DNA of 64,000 bases from Sphingobacteriaceae bacterium UBA2059 (GCA_002332615.1 DDAL01000031.1:94243-158242), one strand, 5' to 3'. Positions 36,364 through 45,653 are shown, numbered from the stretch's first letter. Notes: generated by a model from the letters alone, not told the origin. Numbers and translations: made by a program.

Positions 36364-37209
36364 TTAATAATCACCATCCGAACATTGTAATTGAGCCAAA
36401 GCCAGCTCAAGCTGTTCATCATTTGGGGCTACGCCATGCCATTTATGAGTACCCATCATAAAATCAACCCCTTGACCCATTGTGGTATGCATTAGAATCA
36501 TTATTGGTTTTCCTTTAAAAGCTTTTGTTTTCGCAAGTTCAAGAACCCGGATTACATCTTCCATATCGTTGCCGTTCATTTCCATCACATCCCAGCCGAA
36601 AGCTTCCCATTTTGCATGTAAGTTACCGAGTGAAAGCACTTGATCGGTAGGGCCATCAATCTGCTGTCCGTTCAAATCGATGGCAGATATAAGATTGTCC
36701 ACTTTTTTATGAGGAGCATACATGGCTGCTTCCCAAATCTGACCTTCCTGTAACTCCCCGTCGCCATGTAAAGAAAACACAAGCGAGTTATCGTTGTTCA
36801 GACGCTTTGTTAAAGCCGCTCCAATAGCTACCGACAGGCCCTGGCCAAGGGAACCTGAAGCAATCCGGATACCGGGTAAGCCCTCATGAGTAGTCGGATG
36901 TCCCTGAACACGCGAGTTCAATTTCCTGAACGTAGCTAATTCCTCAATACCGAAGTATCCCGACCTTGCAAGTACACTATACCATACCGGAGAGATATGT
37001 CCGTTAGAGAGGAAGAAAAGGTCTTCACCTTTACCATCCATGTTAAAATCAGAATTATGCTTCATTACATGGAAGTAAAGAGCAACAAAATAGTCGGTAC
37101 AACCCAATGAGCCTCCCGGGTGTCCAGACTGGCACTGATGCACCATTCTTACAATATCCCGTCTGACTTGTTTAGCTATACCATTAAGTTTTTCAATGTC
37201 TGCCTTCAT
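36364..37209 (-). CDS. Transketolase, N-terminal subunit
   Basis: The thiamine-diphosphate and magnesium-binding half. The 281 residues contain the TPP motif beginning GDG at 149-151 (GDGELQEGQIWEA) and ending DLNGQQIDG. It is paired with the C-terminal half downstream on the same strand. A perfect -7 box (TAATTTTG, 37234 to 37227) lies 17 bases before the ATG. Separate genes for the two halves are common in Bacteroidota, so this is not a frameshift. Confidence 0.94.
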   Translation of the reverse strand: MKADIEKLNGIAKQVRRDIVRMVHQCQSGHPGGSLGCTDYFVALYFHVMKHNSDFNMDGKGEDLFFLSNGHISPVWYSVLARSGYFGIEELATFRKLNSRVQGHPTTHEGLPGIRIASGSLGQGLSVAIGAALTKRLNNDNSLVFSLHGDGELQEGQIWEAAMYAPHKKVDNLISAIDLNGQQIDGPTDQVLSLGNLHAKWEAFGWDVMEMNGNDMEDVIRVLELAKTKAFKGKPIMILMHTTMGQGVDFMMGTHKWHGVAPNDEQLELALAQLQCSDGDY

Positions 37210-37226
37210 TTTTTTGGAAAGAAAAT

Positions 37227-37234
37227 CAAAATTA
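37227..37234 (-). promoter_or_regulatory. -7 box of the transketolase operon
   Basis: Reading the minus strand, TAATTTTG fits TAnnTTTG exactly, 17 bases upstream of the ATG at 37209. No matching TTG 20 bases upstream. Confidence 0.55.
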
Positions 37235-37256
37235 GAAATAAAATGTGCAATAAAGC

Positions 37257-37724
37257 TTAGTTGCTCAATAAATCAAGTATCTGCTTAGAAGCAGCTTTCG
37301 TATTTACCTTATCTATTATCTTTACTATAATTCCCTGTTTATTAATAAGGAATGTCTTACGCGCCGTTCCCATATAATTCCGGCCATACATGCTTTTCTC
37401 CACCCATACGCCATATGCCTCAACAATTTTCTTATCGGTATCAGCCAGGAGTGTAAAAGGAAGATCATACTTGGAAGAAAATTTTTGGTGCGATGTTTCG
37501 TCATCAGTACTAATCCCTATAAGAGCAAAGCCCTTATCTTTTAGCAGCTGATAGTTATCTCTAAGGTCACAAGCCTGCGCTGTACAACCCGAAGTATTGT
37601 CCTTTGGATAAAAATACACAATTAAATCCTTCCCAGCATAGTCACCCAGACTAACCTCATTTCCGTACTGGTCCTTTGCTGAAAATCCAGGTGCCTTCAT
37701 GCCTTCTTCTAATTTGTTCGCCAT
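37257..37724 (-). CDS. bcp: Thioredoxin-dependent thiol peroxidase (Bcp/PrxQ)
   Basis: A cytoplasmic peroxidase that reduces hydroperoxides with thioredoxin. From ATG 37724 (MANKLEEGMKAPGF) it has 155 residues, the normal Bcp length. The peroxidatic cysteine C47 and the resolving cysteine C52 form the CX4C pattern SGCTAQAC of atypical two-cysteine PrxQ enzymes. The longer open frame upstream overlaps the M23 gene and does not fit the family. It lies seven bases after the M23 stop, so the two are probably co-transcribed. Confidence 0.93.
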   Translation of the reverse strand: MANKLEEGMKAPGFSAKDQYGNEVSLGDYAGKDLIVYFYPKDNTSGCTAQACDLRDNYQLLKDKGFALIGISTDDETSHQKFSSKYDLPFTLLADTDKKIVEAYGVWVEKSMYGRNYMGTARKTFLINKQGIIVKIIDKVNTKAASKQILDLLSN

Positions 37725-37731
37725 ACTATTG

Positions 37732-39471
37732 CTATTTAATAAAAGTCGCTTTATAATTCTTCGTATTTTGTTTGTTATCAACAATCTTTAGCTCAAATAC
37801 GTGCTTCCCACTGCTTAAGCCTTTATCCAATACGTGCCACATGGTTCTTGACTTAGGATCATATTCCATCAAAACCCACTGTCCATCTATATAACCTTTA
37901 AAGGACGCTATACCCGACAAATTGTCCCACACCTTGAGTTGTAGCTTTTGCAGACCTTTTAGGGTCTTTCCATTGAAGAGATTAATCGGTTTCACGTAGG
38001 GTGCCACAGTGTCTGTTGTAATGTGAAACGTATCAAATGAGCTTACGCTTGCTCTGACGAAACCGTTTTCATACGTTCCCCCCTGAGAAGAACCCCTGCT
38101 GTTCACAATAAGGGACTTGTTCTGCAGTTGGGATGTTAATGCAGGTTTTGCCCTGATTGAAACAGAGTAAGGAGTATGTAGAGGGGTAAGCCGGTTATGT
38201 ATCTGATGGTAATCTGAATAACCAGTTGTAAATACCCTCTTCGAGTAAGTAAAGACCATATCATTATACAATGCTCCCTTAGGAATCACCACCTTAATGT
38301 CATCCGTATTGAAGATGTTTTGCTCATTATATTTAAAGGTCTTTACGCCAGAGGACTGTTTCCTGTTGCTGAGGTTCGCTTTGGAGTTGTATTTTATTTC
38401 AAATCTGAGGATACTTCGATTACCTGCAATATCTTCCACGCTAAACTTCAGCTTATGTATACTGTCGTCTTTTAAATTGATAATTCCACTATTTACAAGT
38501 GTTTTATAGTTGTTTAAAGGATTTCCCGGCTCTACAAAAGCTTTTTGTATAGTTTTTCCGTAAAGAAGGTAAGAAGGGTAATCAATATGTGCATTCGAAG
38601 CTCTTGTATTTGCAAAAGAAAATCGATCATTTTCAAAGAAAAAAACCACCTGACTATCCAGCATAAGCTCAATAGAATAGATGCCATTTTTATTTCCGGC
38701 AGCTTGTCTGTCAAAGGTCGTGATGCCAAATCCTACGTCTCCGCTAAAGTTAATCACGGGAGAGCCGCTTAGGTGGTAGATGCCGTCAGAGCCTTTTACC
38801 TCAAAGTATTGTTTTGGCGTATCTTCGTTAAATGGTTGTCCATTAAGTCGATACATATACAAAGCGGTTATAGAAGGTTCAATTGGATCATTAACCGGTA
38901 AGCCGAACAAGGCGGGGTTTATTACTTCCTCCGTTTTAGTATCCCTGATTTCATAATGCAAATGCGGCCCGCCTGATGAGCCCGAGTTACCCGACCAGGC
39001 AATCAAGTCACCTTTCTTAACCGGAATTTCCAGAGAAGAAGCAGGAAAGTCTACCGCAAAAGACTCCATTTTACGCTGATAGAAACTTACAAGCTGCGAT
39101 ATCTTAGGACTAAAACGCTGTAGGTGTGCATATACACTGGTGAATCCGTTGGGATGAGTAACGTATAAGGCATTGCCGAATCCTCCCAGCTGGACACGAA
39201 GTCTTGATACATAGCCATCGGCAACGGCATAAACCGGATAGCCCTCGCGCTGGTTCGTTCTGTAATCCAGGCCGGAATGAAAGTGATTGCCTCTTATCTC
39301 ACCAAACGATCCCGAAAAGGAGGGAGGTAACTTCATAGGCGCGTTGAAAACACCCTTTGGATAGGGGTGTCTTTGTGATGCTGACAGGCTGAAGGCCGGG
39401 TTGAGGGCAAAAGGGAATACAATTAAAATAAAAAGAAGCTTATTTAATTTCAAAATCCAGTAGTTTTTCAT
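37732..39471 (-). CDS. M23-family peptidoglycan endopeptidase
   Basis: A zinc metallopeptidase that acts on peptidoglycan cross-links in the periplasm. From ATG 39471 it has 579 residues, with a signal peptide (about 1-30, ending near AFSLSA). The LytM/M23 domain has HFHSGLDYR and the second zinc motif GGPHLHYEIRD. The C-terminal two thirds are beta-rich domains with no function seen. The start lies inside the upstream FAH-family gene (32-base overlap), so translation is probably coupled. The longer frame would start with GTG at 39513 and does not fit a signal peptide. Confidence 0.9.
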   Translation of the reverse strand: MKNYWILKLNKLLFILIVFPFALNPAFSLSASQRHPYPKGVFNAPMKLPPSFSGSFGEIRGNHFHSGLDYRTNQREGYPVYAVADGYVSRLRVQLGGFGNALYVTHPNGFTSVYAHLQRFSPKISQLVSFYQRKMESFAVDFPASSLEIPVKKGDLIAWSGNSGSSGGPHLHYEIRDTKTEEVINPALFGLPVNDPIEPSITALYMYRLNGQPFNEDTPKQYFEVKGSDGIYHLSGSPVINFSGDVGFGITTFDRQAAGNKNGIYSIELMLDSQVVFFFENDRFSFANTRASNAHIDYPSYLLYGKTIQKAFVEPGNPLNNYKTLVNSGIINLKDDSIHKLKFSVEDIAGNRSILRFEIKYNSKANLSNRKQSSGVKTFKYNEQNIFNTDDIKVVIPKGALYNDMVFTYSKRVFTTGYSDYHQIHNRLTPLHTPYSVSIRAKPALTSQLQNKSLIVNSRGSSQGGTYENGFVRASVSSFDTFHITTDTVAPYVKPINLFNGKTLKGLQKLQLKVWDNLSGIASFKGYIDGQWVLMEYDPKSRTMWHVLDKGLSSGKHVFELKIVDNKQNTKNYKATFIK

Positions 39472-40051
39472 TTTCAATATACCCCTGCAGCCTGTCTCCA
39501 CGCTTAACTTCACCTACTCCGGCAGGAGTGCCTGTAAAAATCAGATCTCCCTTTTTTAAGGTAATGAACCGAGATATGAATGCAATAAGAAAGTCAAATG
39601 AAAAAATGAGGTCTCTTGTATTTCCTTGCTGAACTAAAGTCTGGTTTTTAAGCAAGCTAAAGTTGATCGCTTCCAGGCTTTGGAAAGATGTTTTTTCGAC
39701 AAACCTGCCAATGGGCGCGGAGTTATCAAAAGCTTTGGAAAGCTCCCATGGAAGACCTTTGCCTTTGAGCTTTCCCTGTAAGTCGCGAGCTGTAAAATCA
39801 ATTCCTAATCCTATTTCAGTGTAGTAGTCTTTTGCAAAACGCTCAGCTATGTGCTTTCCCTCTTTGGCTATTTTAATTATGAGTTCCACTTCATGGTGTA
39901 AGCTTTCCGAAAAGTCAGGATAATAAAAAGGCTTGTTATCTTTTAGCAGGGCCGTATCAGGCTTCATAAAAATAACAGGAGACTCGGGTATCTCATTTTT
40001 CAGCTCTTTCGCATGATCGGCATAGTTTCTGCCTACTGCAATAATTTTCAT
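39440..40051 (-). CDS. Fumarylacetoacetate hydrolase-family protein
   Basis: A metal-dependent C-C hydrolase or decarboxylase of the FAH fold (YcgM/FAHD1-like). The 203-residue length matches that small subgroup. Metal and active-site motifs are visible: HHEVELIIKI, GIDFTARDLQ, FDNSAPIG and GDLIFTGTPAGVGEV. Substrate (for example oxaloacetate or acylpyruvate) cannot be told. A perfect -7 box lies only four bases before the ATG. The last 32 bases overlap the next gene. Confidence 0.9.
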   Translation of the reverse strand: MKIIAVGRNYADHAKELKNEIPESPVIFMKPDTALLKDNKPFYYPDFSESLHHEVELIIKIAKEGKHIAERFAKDYYTEIGLGIDFTARDLQGKLKGKGLPWELSKAFDNSAPIGRFVEKTSFQSLEAINFSLLKNQTLVQQGNTRDLIFSFDFLIAFISRFITLKKGDLIFTGTPAGVGEVKRGDRLQGYIENEKLLDFEIK

Positions 40052-40055
40052 AAGC

Positions 40056-40063
40056 CAAAAGTA
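40056..40063 (-). promoter_or_regulatory. -7 box of the FAH-family gene, almost touching the ATG
   Basis: Reading the minus strand, TACTTTTG fits TAnnTTTG exactly. Only four bases separate it from the ATG at 40051. With the usual distance to the transcription start, the transcript would be leaderless. Confidence 0.55.
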
Positions 40064-40088
40064 AGCAAACAGTATGGCACTGCGAAAG

Positions 40089-40646
40089 CTACATAATAGA
40101 GATCCTTTTTATTACTGTCTCACCACCTGCAATAAGTCTGATGAAGTAATACCCGCTGCTAAGTTTGGATGTAACCGAAAAACTATTGTTCTGCTCTCCG
40201 GAAGCTACTCTTTGAGAAAGGAGCGTTGCTACCTCATTACCCAAAACATCCATTATCTTTATGGTAACATTAGTATCTTTGTTAAGAGAATAAGATAAAG
40301 ATATCTGGCCGTCTCTAACATTTGTGAGCACCTTTACATTGCTAAGCGTCCGTGAATCCGGTCCGCCTTTTTGCGAACCTGCGGTATTGGTGTTATTTTG
40401 AGAGGCTGAAGGAGAACTGAAAACCCTTGTATTAACAGGCTTGAAAGGAACGATATTTAATCTGATGTCATTCTTGCCAGGTCTGTCAGGACGCGTGTCT
40501 TTAACCCGCGTAGAAGGCTTTTGCTGAAGTCTCTTCGTACTGTCATTAACATCTATAGTAATAACCCCGGTATCGTACACATCCACAGCGTAAACACCGT
40601 TAACAAACAAACAAAAAGAAATAATGAGCAGGTAAAGTTTTTTCAT
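40089..40646 (-). CDS. Small protein with a type IX secretion sorting domain
   Basis: Exported by the Sec pathway (signal 1-20, VYA-VD) and then probably by the type IX secretion system. The C-terminal part (about 103-185) is a type A sorting domain, with INVTIKIMDVLGNEVATLL-like strands and the final GYYFIRLIAGGETVIKRISI stretch. The only passenger is residues 21-102, a low-complexity, polar segment with no enzyme domain. Such a minimal cargo is unusual. Single-gene unit, divergent from kup. Confidence 0.85.
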   Translation of the reverse strand: MKKLYLLIISFCLFVNGVYAVDVYDTGVITIDVNDSTKRLQQKPSTRVKDTRPDRPGKNDIRLNIVPFKPVNTRVFSSPSASQNNTNTAGSQKGGPDSRTLSNVKVLTNVRDGQISLSYSLNKDTNVTIKIMDVLGNEVATLLSQRVASGEQNNSFSVTSKLSSGYYFIRLIAGGETVIKRISIM

Positions 40647-40763
40647 ATCATATCCTTAACAAATTTAGAAATGATTTTAAATAAAGACATCCTTTTAACA
40701 CTATTTAACAAATACAATTCTTAAGGGTTTTTAGTATTGCTTAAAACTCTAATTTAATGCACG

Positions 40764-40794
40764 TTGTTTAAGTCTGAAGCATAACTTACATTTG
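40764..40794 (+). promoter_or_regulatory. kup promoter, Bacteroidota type
   Basis: A TTG at 40764-40766, a 20-base spacer, then TACATTTG (40787-40794), matching TAnnTTTG exactly. The GTG start of kup is 22 bases after the box. Confidence 0.78.
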
Positions 40795-40815
40795 TGCCCA
40801 ATTTAAAAATATTAA

Positions 40816-42756
40816 GTGGGAAATCATAAAGATATACACCGGCTTTCTGCGGCCGGATTATTAATAAGTTTAGGCATCATATACGGTGATATCGGAACTT
40901 CGCCATTATATGTTTTTAAAGCAATAATTGCCGGCCGCGTAATTACTACGGACCTTATTCTGGGAGGTATTTCCTGCATATTCTGGACCCTCACTCTGCA
41001 AACAACTATTAAATATGTTCTTATAACGCTTCGTGCAGATAACAAAGGCGAAGGTGGCATCTTTTCGCTTTATTCTCTGGTAAAGCGGAAAGCCAAATGG
41101 CTTGCCGTGCCTGCAATGATCGGTGGAGCCTCATTACTGGCAGACGGGATGATCACTCCCCCCATTACTATCACAACGGCTATAGAAGGCCTGCATATCT
41201 TTGCTCCAGACCTGCCTGTTGTACCTATAGTCATTGCTATTATAACCTTCCTGTTTATTATTCAGCAACTCGGAACCTCGCTTGTAGGCCGGGCCTTCGG
41301 ACCTATTATGTATGTGTGGTTTACCATGATGGCTGTTCTCGGAATCGCATATGTATGGCGGCAACCCGAAATACTCAAGGCCATCAACCCCTATTATGCC
41401 TGGAATATACTCACTAATAATCCCAATGCGTTTGCAATCATAGGGGCCGTGTTTTTATGTACTACCGGAGCCGAAGCTCTATATTCAGACCTGGGTCATT
41501 GCGGCCGGTCTAATATCCGCATAAGCTGGTTTTATGTTAAGGCCTGCCTTGTATTAAACTACGCAGGCCAGGGAGTATGGCTGTGGCAGCATCAGGGTAC
41601 GGTTCTTGCAGAAGGAAGCAATCCGTTCTTTCTTCTTATGCCCGAGTGGTTTGTTATATTTGGAATCGGACTAGCCACTATGGCTGCGGTAATTGCTAGT
41701 CAGGCCATAATTTCGGGCTCCTATACACTAATTTCCGAAGCAGTTCGGCTCAATCTATGGCCAAAAGTGCGCATAAATTATCCGTCTAATCAAAAGGGAC
41801 AACTCTATGTGCCTTCAGTGAACTGGCTCTTGTATGTCGGATGCATTGTAGTAGTACTTATGTTCCGAAAATCAGAGGCCATGGAAGGCGCATACGGACT
41901 CGCCATATCGCTTACTTTTCTTATGACCACTATACTTGTAACCGTATACCTTATGCGAAAACAATTTCCCGTCTATTTAATTGTACTTTTTGCTTTAGTA
42001 TACGGCGTCATTGAGCTGGCTTTTCTTGCAGGTAATCTTACCAAATTCCTTCACGGAGGCTGGTTTACTATGCTCATCGCTATTATAGTTTTCTTAGTGA
42101 TGTGGGCGTGGTCATCCGCCAGGCGGATAAAAAACAGATATGTAAAGTTTGTAGAAATAGAAGACTATTACAGTATCATCAATGATCTTAGTACAGATCA
42201 GAGCGTGCCAAAATATGCTTCCCAGCTGGTTTATCTTACAAGTGCTAACTTCAGCTCCGAAATTGAGTCTAAGATCATATATTCCATACTTCAAAAGAAG
42301 CCCAAACGTGCCGATGTATACTGGCTTGTGCATGTTGATGTCACCGACGAACCGTATACATTGGAGTACAAGGTTGATTTTCTAATTCCGAATAAACTTA
42401 TCCGCATAGATTACCGTTTAGGCTTTCGGGTCGAGCAGCGCGTGAATGTTTTATTTCGGATGGCCGTAGAAGATCTGGTAAGCAAGGGAGAGGTGGATAT
42501 AACAAGCCAGTATCCGTCTTTAAATAAGCATCATGTTGTCGGCGATTTCAAGTTTGTCGTACTCGAAAAAGTATTGTCCCGCTCTAATAAATTAACCCTG
42601 CGCGAGCGTATTATTATGGCTCTCTACTTAATCGTTAAACGCTTCGGGCTTTCTGAAGAGAGAGGGTTCGGTTTGGATCTGAGCTTTGTAACTGTCGAAA
42701 GAGTTCCTCTTATAGTTTCAGGCACCGAAGATATTAACCTCACGAGGCTTAAATAG
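40816..42756 (+). CDS. kup: Low-affinity potassium uptake protein Kup
   Basis: A K+ importer, probably H+-coupled, in the inner membrane. The 646 residues have the family start GDIGTSPLYV (24-33), about 12 membrane helices to residue 435, and a soluble C-terminal domain. The gene begins with GTG: a stop codon is immediately in frame upstream (40813) and no ATG occurs before the conserved GDIGTSPLYV motif, so the GTG is well supported. Convergent with the SRPBCC gene. Confidence 0.95.
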   Translation: MGNHKDIHRLSAAGLLISLGIIYGDIGTSPLYVFKAIIAGRVITTDLILGGISCIFWTLTLQTTIKYVLITLRADNKGEGGIFSLYSLVKRKAKWLAVPAMIGGASLLADGMITPPITITTAIEGLHIFAPDLPVVPIVIAIITFLFIIQQLGTSLVGRAFGPIMYVWFTMMAVLGIAYVWRQPEILKAINPYYAWNILTNNPNAFAIIGAVFLCTTGAEALYSDLGHCGRSNIRISWFYVKACLVLNYAGQGVWLWQHQGTVLAEGSNPFFLLMPEWFVIFGIGLATMAAVIASQAIISGSYTLISEAVRLNLWPKVRINYPSNQKGQLYVPSVNWLLYVGCIVVVLMFRKSEAMEGAYGLAISLTFLMTTILVTVYLMRKQFPVYLIVLFALVYGVIELAFLAGNLTKFLHGGWFTMLIAIIVFLVMWAWSSARRIKNRYVKFVEIEDYYSIINDLSTDQSVPKYASQLVYLTSANFSSEIESKIIYSILQKKPKRADVYWLVHVDVTDEPYTLEYKVDFLIPNKLIRIDYRLGFRVEQRVNVLFRMAVEDLVSKGEVDITSQYPSLNKHHVVGDFKFVVLEKVLSRSNKLTLRERIIMALYLIVKRFGLSEERGFGLDLSFVTVERVPLIVSGTEDINLTRLK

Positions 42757-42843
42757 GCAAGCGAAACTTTCTGATCATTTCTATTTCAAAGGAACCTTGT
42801 ATCCTGATCCAAAAGGACATCGATATAAGGTTTCATTGAAATA

Positions 42844-43293
42844 TTAAAAATAGCTCTCGAGAGCCTGGTATCTGTAATGGAATATTTCTTTCACTTTTTT
42901 ATGGACAAAGAGTGTACCGGCAAGCGACCCAAGAAAGCTTTTGCCAATATCATAGTAAAGCAGGTCTTTCATAAGTACTCCCTTATCAGTCTCCTCAAAG
43001 TGATGTTCATGATGCCACATTCTATAAGGCCCCTGCCTTTGCTCATCTATAAAATACTCCATGTGCTTAATGTGAGTAATTTCAGTACACCAGTCAAGAG
43101 GAATATTGAACATCGGTTTAATTTTATAATTTATAAGCAGGCCCTCATACATAACATCCGGCAGAGGGCTCATTATCTTAAACTCAAGTTCTTTTGGAGT
43201 AACTTCGTTGAGGTTTTTCGGAGTGGCGAAAAAATCCCAGGCTTCCTTTAAGCTCAGGGGTAATATCTGTTCCTGATATAACCTGCGTATCAT
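42844..43293 (-). CDS. SRPBCC-family protein (START-like fold)
   Basis: A small, soluble ligand-binding protein of 149 residues. The pattern of N-terminal strand (YQEQILPLSLKEAWDFFATPKNLNEVTP) and the long C-terminal helix near FHYRYQAL fit the cyclase/dehydrase branch of the SRPBCC superfamily. Ligand unknown. It lies 14 bases after the STAS-like gene on the same strand; the two are probably co-transcribed. Confidence 0.85.
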   Translation of the reverse strand: MIRRLYQEQILPLSLKEAWDFFATPKNLNEVTPKELEFKIMSPLPDVMYEGLLINYKIKPMFNIPLDWCTEITHIKHMEYFIDEQRQGPYRMWHHEHHFEETDKGVLMKDLLYYDIGKSFLGSLAGTLFVHKKVKEIFHYRYQALESYF

Positions 43294-43307
43294 GTCTATC
43301 CTTTGAA

Positions 43308-43691
43308 TTATTTGGAATCAGGCATTTCTCCCGTAGCCACCCAGTTTATGGCTTCGTGAAATTCCGCTTGTTCAAAACCTCGGAATTTGCCGGGCATAAC
43401 TTTGCTAAACATATCGGTAAATCTGATGATGCCTTCCTTGTCAGTAACAATTGCAGCTCTGTTCCACTTTGTGAAGTTTTGAAGGCCAAGCAGAGCGTCC
43501 TGCATCCATGCACCGAAGGTAAAGTTGCCTATGTTTGTATCCAGTTTCAATAGATAGTTGAGCTCTCCTGTCTTCTGAGTTTTCTCCTTCACATGTGGCA
43601 TCACCACATCATCAAAGTCTTCTTTCGTAATTTCCCCTACTGCCTGAAATGCAGCAATATTATCCGGTGTGTTTTCAATAATCTGAATCAT
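43308..43691 (-). CDS. SpoIIAA-like (STAS/SEC14-type) protein
   Basis: A 127-residue soluble protein matching the SpoIIAA-like family (Pfam PF11964). Typical features are the start MIQIIENTPDNIAAFQAVGEITKEDF and the segment WNRAAIVTDKEGIIRFTDMFSKVMPG. The family is thought to bind lipids or other apolar ligands, function unclear. It is the first gene of a pair with the SRPBCC gene. Confidence 0.85.
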   Translation of the reverse strand: MIQIIENTPDNIAAFQAVGEITKEDFDDVVMPHVKEKTQKTGELNYLLKLDTNIGNFTFGAWMQDALLGLQNFTKWNRAAIVTDKEGIIRFTDMFSKVMPGKFRGFEQAEFHEAINWVATGEMPDSK

Positions 43692-43808
43692 AGTGATCGT
43701 GTTGATGTTTCAGTTAAACACACAGAAAAATTATTTGTGTTACCAGCCGTAAAATAATGCGCTGCCTGTCAGTGAGCTCTTCAAACCTCTGTTAAGCCCT
43801 CCGCATTT

Positions 43809-45533
43809 TTATTCGGTTGCGGTGTCTGTTTTGCGAAGTTTGCTATGCTTGTATCCATAACTGAAATAGATAACAAGCCCTACTGCGAGCCATATTAGAA
43901 ACCTTAGCCAATTAACGTATCCGAGTTCTGTCATCAGGTATAGGCAGCTTAACAAACCAAAAACCGGTATAATAGAGAAGCTTTTTATAAAGCAAAGAAT
44001 AGCAAGTCCAAAACTCAATAGCAGGAATATAAGGTAAGGTATATTATGTTTAAAAACATCCCAGTCATCCACATTTTCAAATAGGCTCTTCACCGGTTCA
44101 ATAAATACAAAAATGCCCGCTATCCACAGTCCAGGCACGATATACTTTGAATTGATGTAAGGAATCCTAAACTTCCCCCTTCTGTCGTCCTTGCTTTCTC
44201 CCAGTACAAGCACTCCGCCACATACAAGCACAAAAGCAAACAGCGTACCTATACTGGTTAAATCCGTAACTTCCGTAAGATTCATAAAAAGCGCCGGTAT
44301 GGCTACAAATATCCCTGTAACAATGGTAGCAAAGCCGGGAGTTTTATACTTAGGGTGTATCCTGGAAAAAGCTTTTGGCAGCAGTCCGTCCCTGCTCATG
44401 CTCATAAAGATCCGGGGCTGTCCTATCTGAAATATCAGCAACACACTTGCTGTAGCAATCACTGCGCTGATGGAGATGATGTAACTGATACTATTCAAGC
44501 CCTTGCGTTCAAAAACATAAGCAAGCGGGTCAGCCACTCTAAGTTCTTTGTAATTGACCATGCCTGTTAAAACCAACGCGATCAGGATATATAACACCGT
44601 ACAAATTATCAACGAATAGATCATACCCCTGGGAAGATCTCTTTGCGGATTCTTACATTCCTCTGCAGTGGTAGATATCGCATCGAAGCCAATATAGGCA
44701 AAGAATACGCCCGATACACCCTTCATCATTCCGCTGAATCCGTTAGGCATAAAAGGGCTCCAGTTAGAAGGTGTTATATAAAAAAAGCCAAGAGCAATTA
44801 CAGCTATCACAACCGCAATTTTTAATACCACCATTGCATTGGTTGCTCTTTTGGTTTCCTTTATACCTATATAAACCAGGTAAGTAATAATTGCTACAAT
44901 AAGCAAAGCAGGGAAATCAGCAATCAGTCTTATATTTCCTATACGCGGAGCCGACGTCCAGGCAAGCGCCTGGTGCTGGAGCATACTCGTTATATCCGCT
45001 GTATTTCCGCTATTAATCAATTCGTTCAAATGCTTATCTGCCCGGTAGGCAGACAGGTAATCAAGCGTCATATAAGCAGGGACATTGATATTGAAGCCCT
45101 GAAGCAGGTTTACAAAGTACTGGCTCCAGGATATGGCCGTCGCAATGTTACCAATAGCATATTCCATCAAAAGGTCCCAGCCAATTATCCAGGCAATCAG
45201 TTCGCCGAAAGAAGCGTAAGCGTACGTATAGGCACTGCCGGATACAGGGAGCCTTGAGGCGAACTCCGCATAACACAGGGCTGAAAATCCGCATGTTACA
45301 GCTGTAATAATAAATAAAACAGATACACCCGGACCTCCATGAAAAGCAGCCTCACCAATAGTCGAAAAGATACCGGCACCAACAATGGCGGCTATTCCCA
45401 TAAAGGTGAGGTCCTTCACAGTTAATACGCGCTTCATCGAGGAGTCTGAAACTCCTTCTACCTCACTAAAGCCACTGTCTATGTCTGCATAAATAGACGA
45501 AACTGATTTTTTTCTAAAAAGATTTTTGGGCAT
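43809..45533 (-). CDS. APC-family amino acid permease (cationic-type)
   Basis: Imports or exchanges amino acids across the inner membrane. The 574 residues have the APC start GAGIFSTIGEAAFHGGPGVSVLF and the SALCYAEFASRLPVSGSAYTY stretch in the first helices, with about 12 to 14 membrane segments in all. The extra C-terminal helices fit the CAT/YfnA branch. Substrate not determined. A perfect -7 box and a 9-bp hairpin precede the ATG. Confidence 0.92.
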   Translation of the reverse strand: MPKNLFRKKSVSSIYADIDSGFSEVEGVSDSSMKRVLTVKDLTFMGIAAIVGAGIFSTIGEAAFHGGPGVSVLFIITAVTCGFSALCYAEFASRLPVSGSAYTYAYASFGELIAWIIGWDLLMEYAIGNIATAISWSQYFVNLLQGFNINVPAYMTLDYLSAYRADKHLNELINSGNTADITSMLQHQALAWTSAPRIGNIRLIADFPALLIVAIITYLVYIGIKETKRATNAMVVLKIAVVIAVIALGFFYITPSNWSPFMPNGFSGMMKGVSGVFFAYIGFDAISTTAEECKNPQRDLPRGMIYSLIICTVLYILIALVLTGMVNYKELRVADPLAYVFERKGLNSISYIISISAVIATASVLLIFQIGQPRIFMSMSRDGLLPKAFSRIHPKYKTPGFATIVTGIFVAIPALFMNLTEVTDLTSIGTLFAFVLVCGGVLVLGESKDDRRGKFRIPYINSKYIVPGLWIAGIFVFIEPVKSLFENVDDWDVFKHNIPYLIFLLLSFGLAILCFIKSFSIIPVFGLLSCLYLMTELGYVNWLRFLIWLAVGLVIYFSYGYKHSKLRKTDTATE

Positions 45534-45538
45534 TCTCT

Positions 45539-45572
45539 GCGCGTTTTCAATTGATAAAAACGCGCAAACTTA
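45539..45572 (-). promoter_or_regulatory. -7 box and leader hairpin of the amino-acid permease
   Basis: Reading the minus strand, TAAGTTTG (45572 to 45565) fits TAnnTTTG exactly. A perfect 9-bp inverted repeat with GC-rich ends (GCGCGTTTT, 45539-45547, and AAAACGCGC, 45557-45565) lies between the box and the ATG at 45533, ending five bases before it. It could be an operator or an RNA hairpin next to the start codon. Confidence 0.7.
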
Positions 45573-45653
45573 ATAAATCCAAAAGGTTATAGAACAGAAT
45601 AGTTAAAAAATATCCTAAACTGTTTATCTGCAACTCCGTATGAAATTTACTGG

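Noticed and set aside
35364..37209. Two transketolase pieces as one gene broken by a frameshift
   Set aside because: A 46-base gap, good starts for both halves and a complete domain division show the common split-subunit form.
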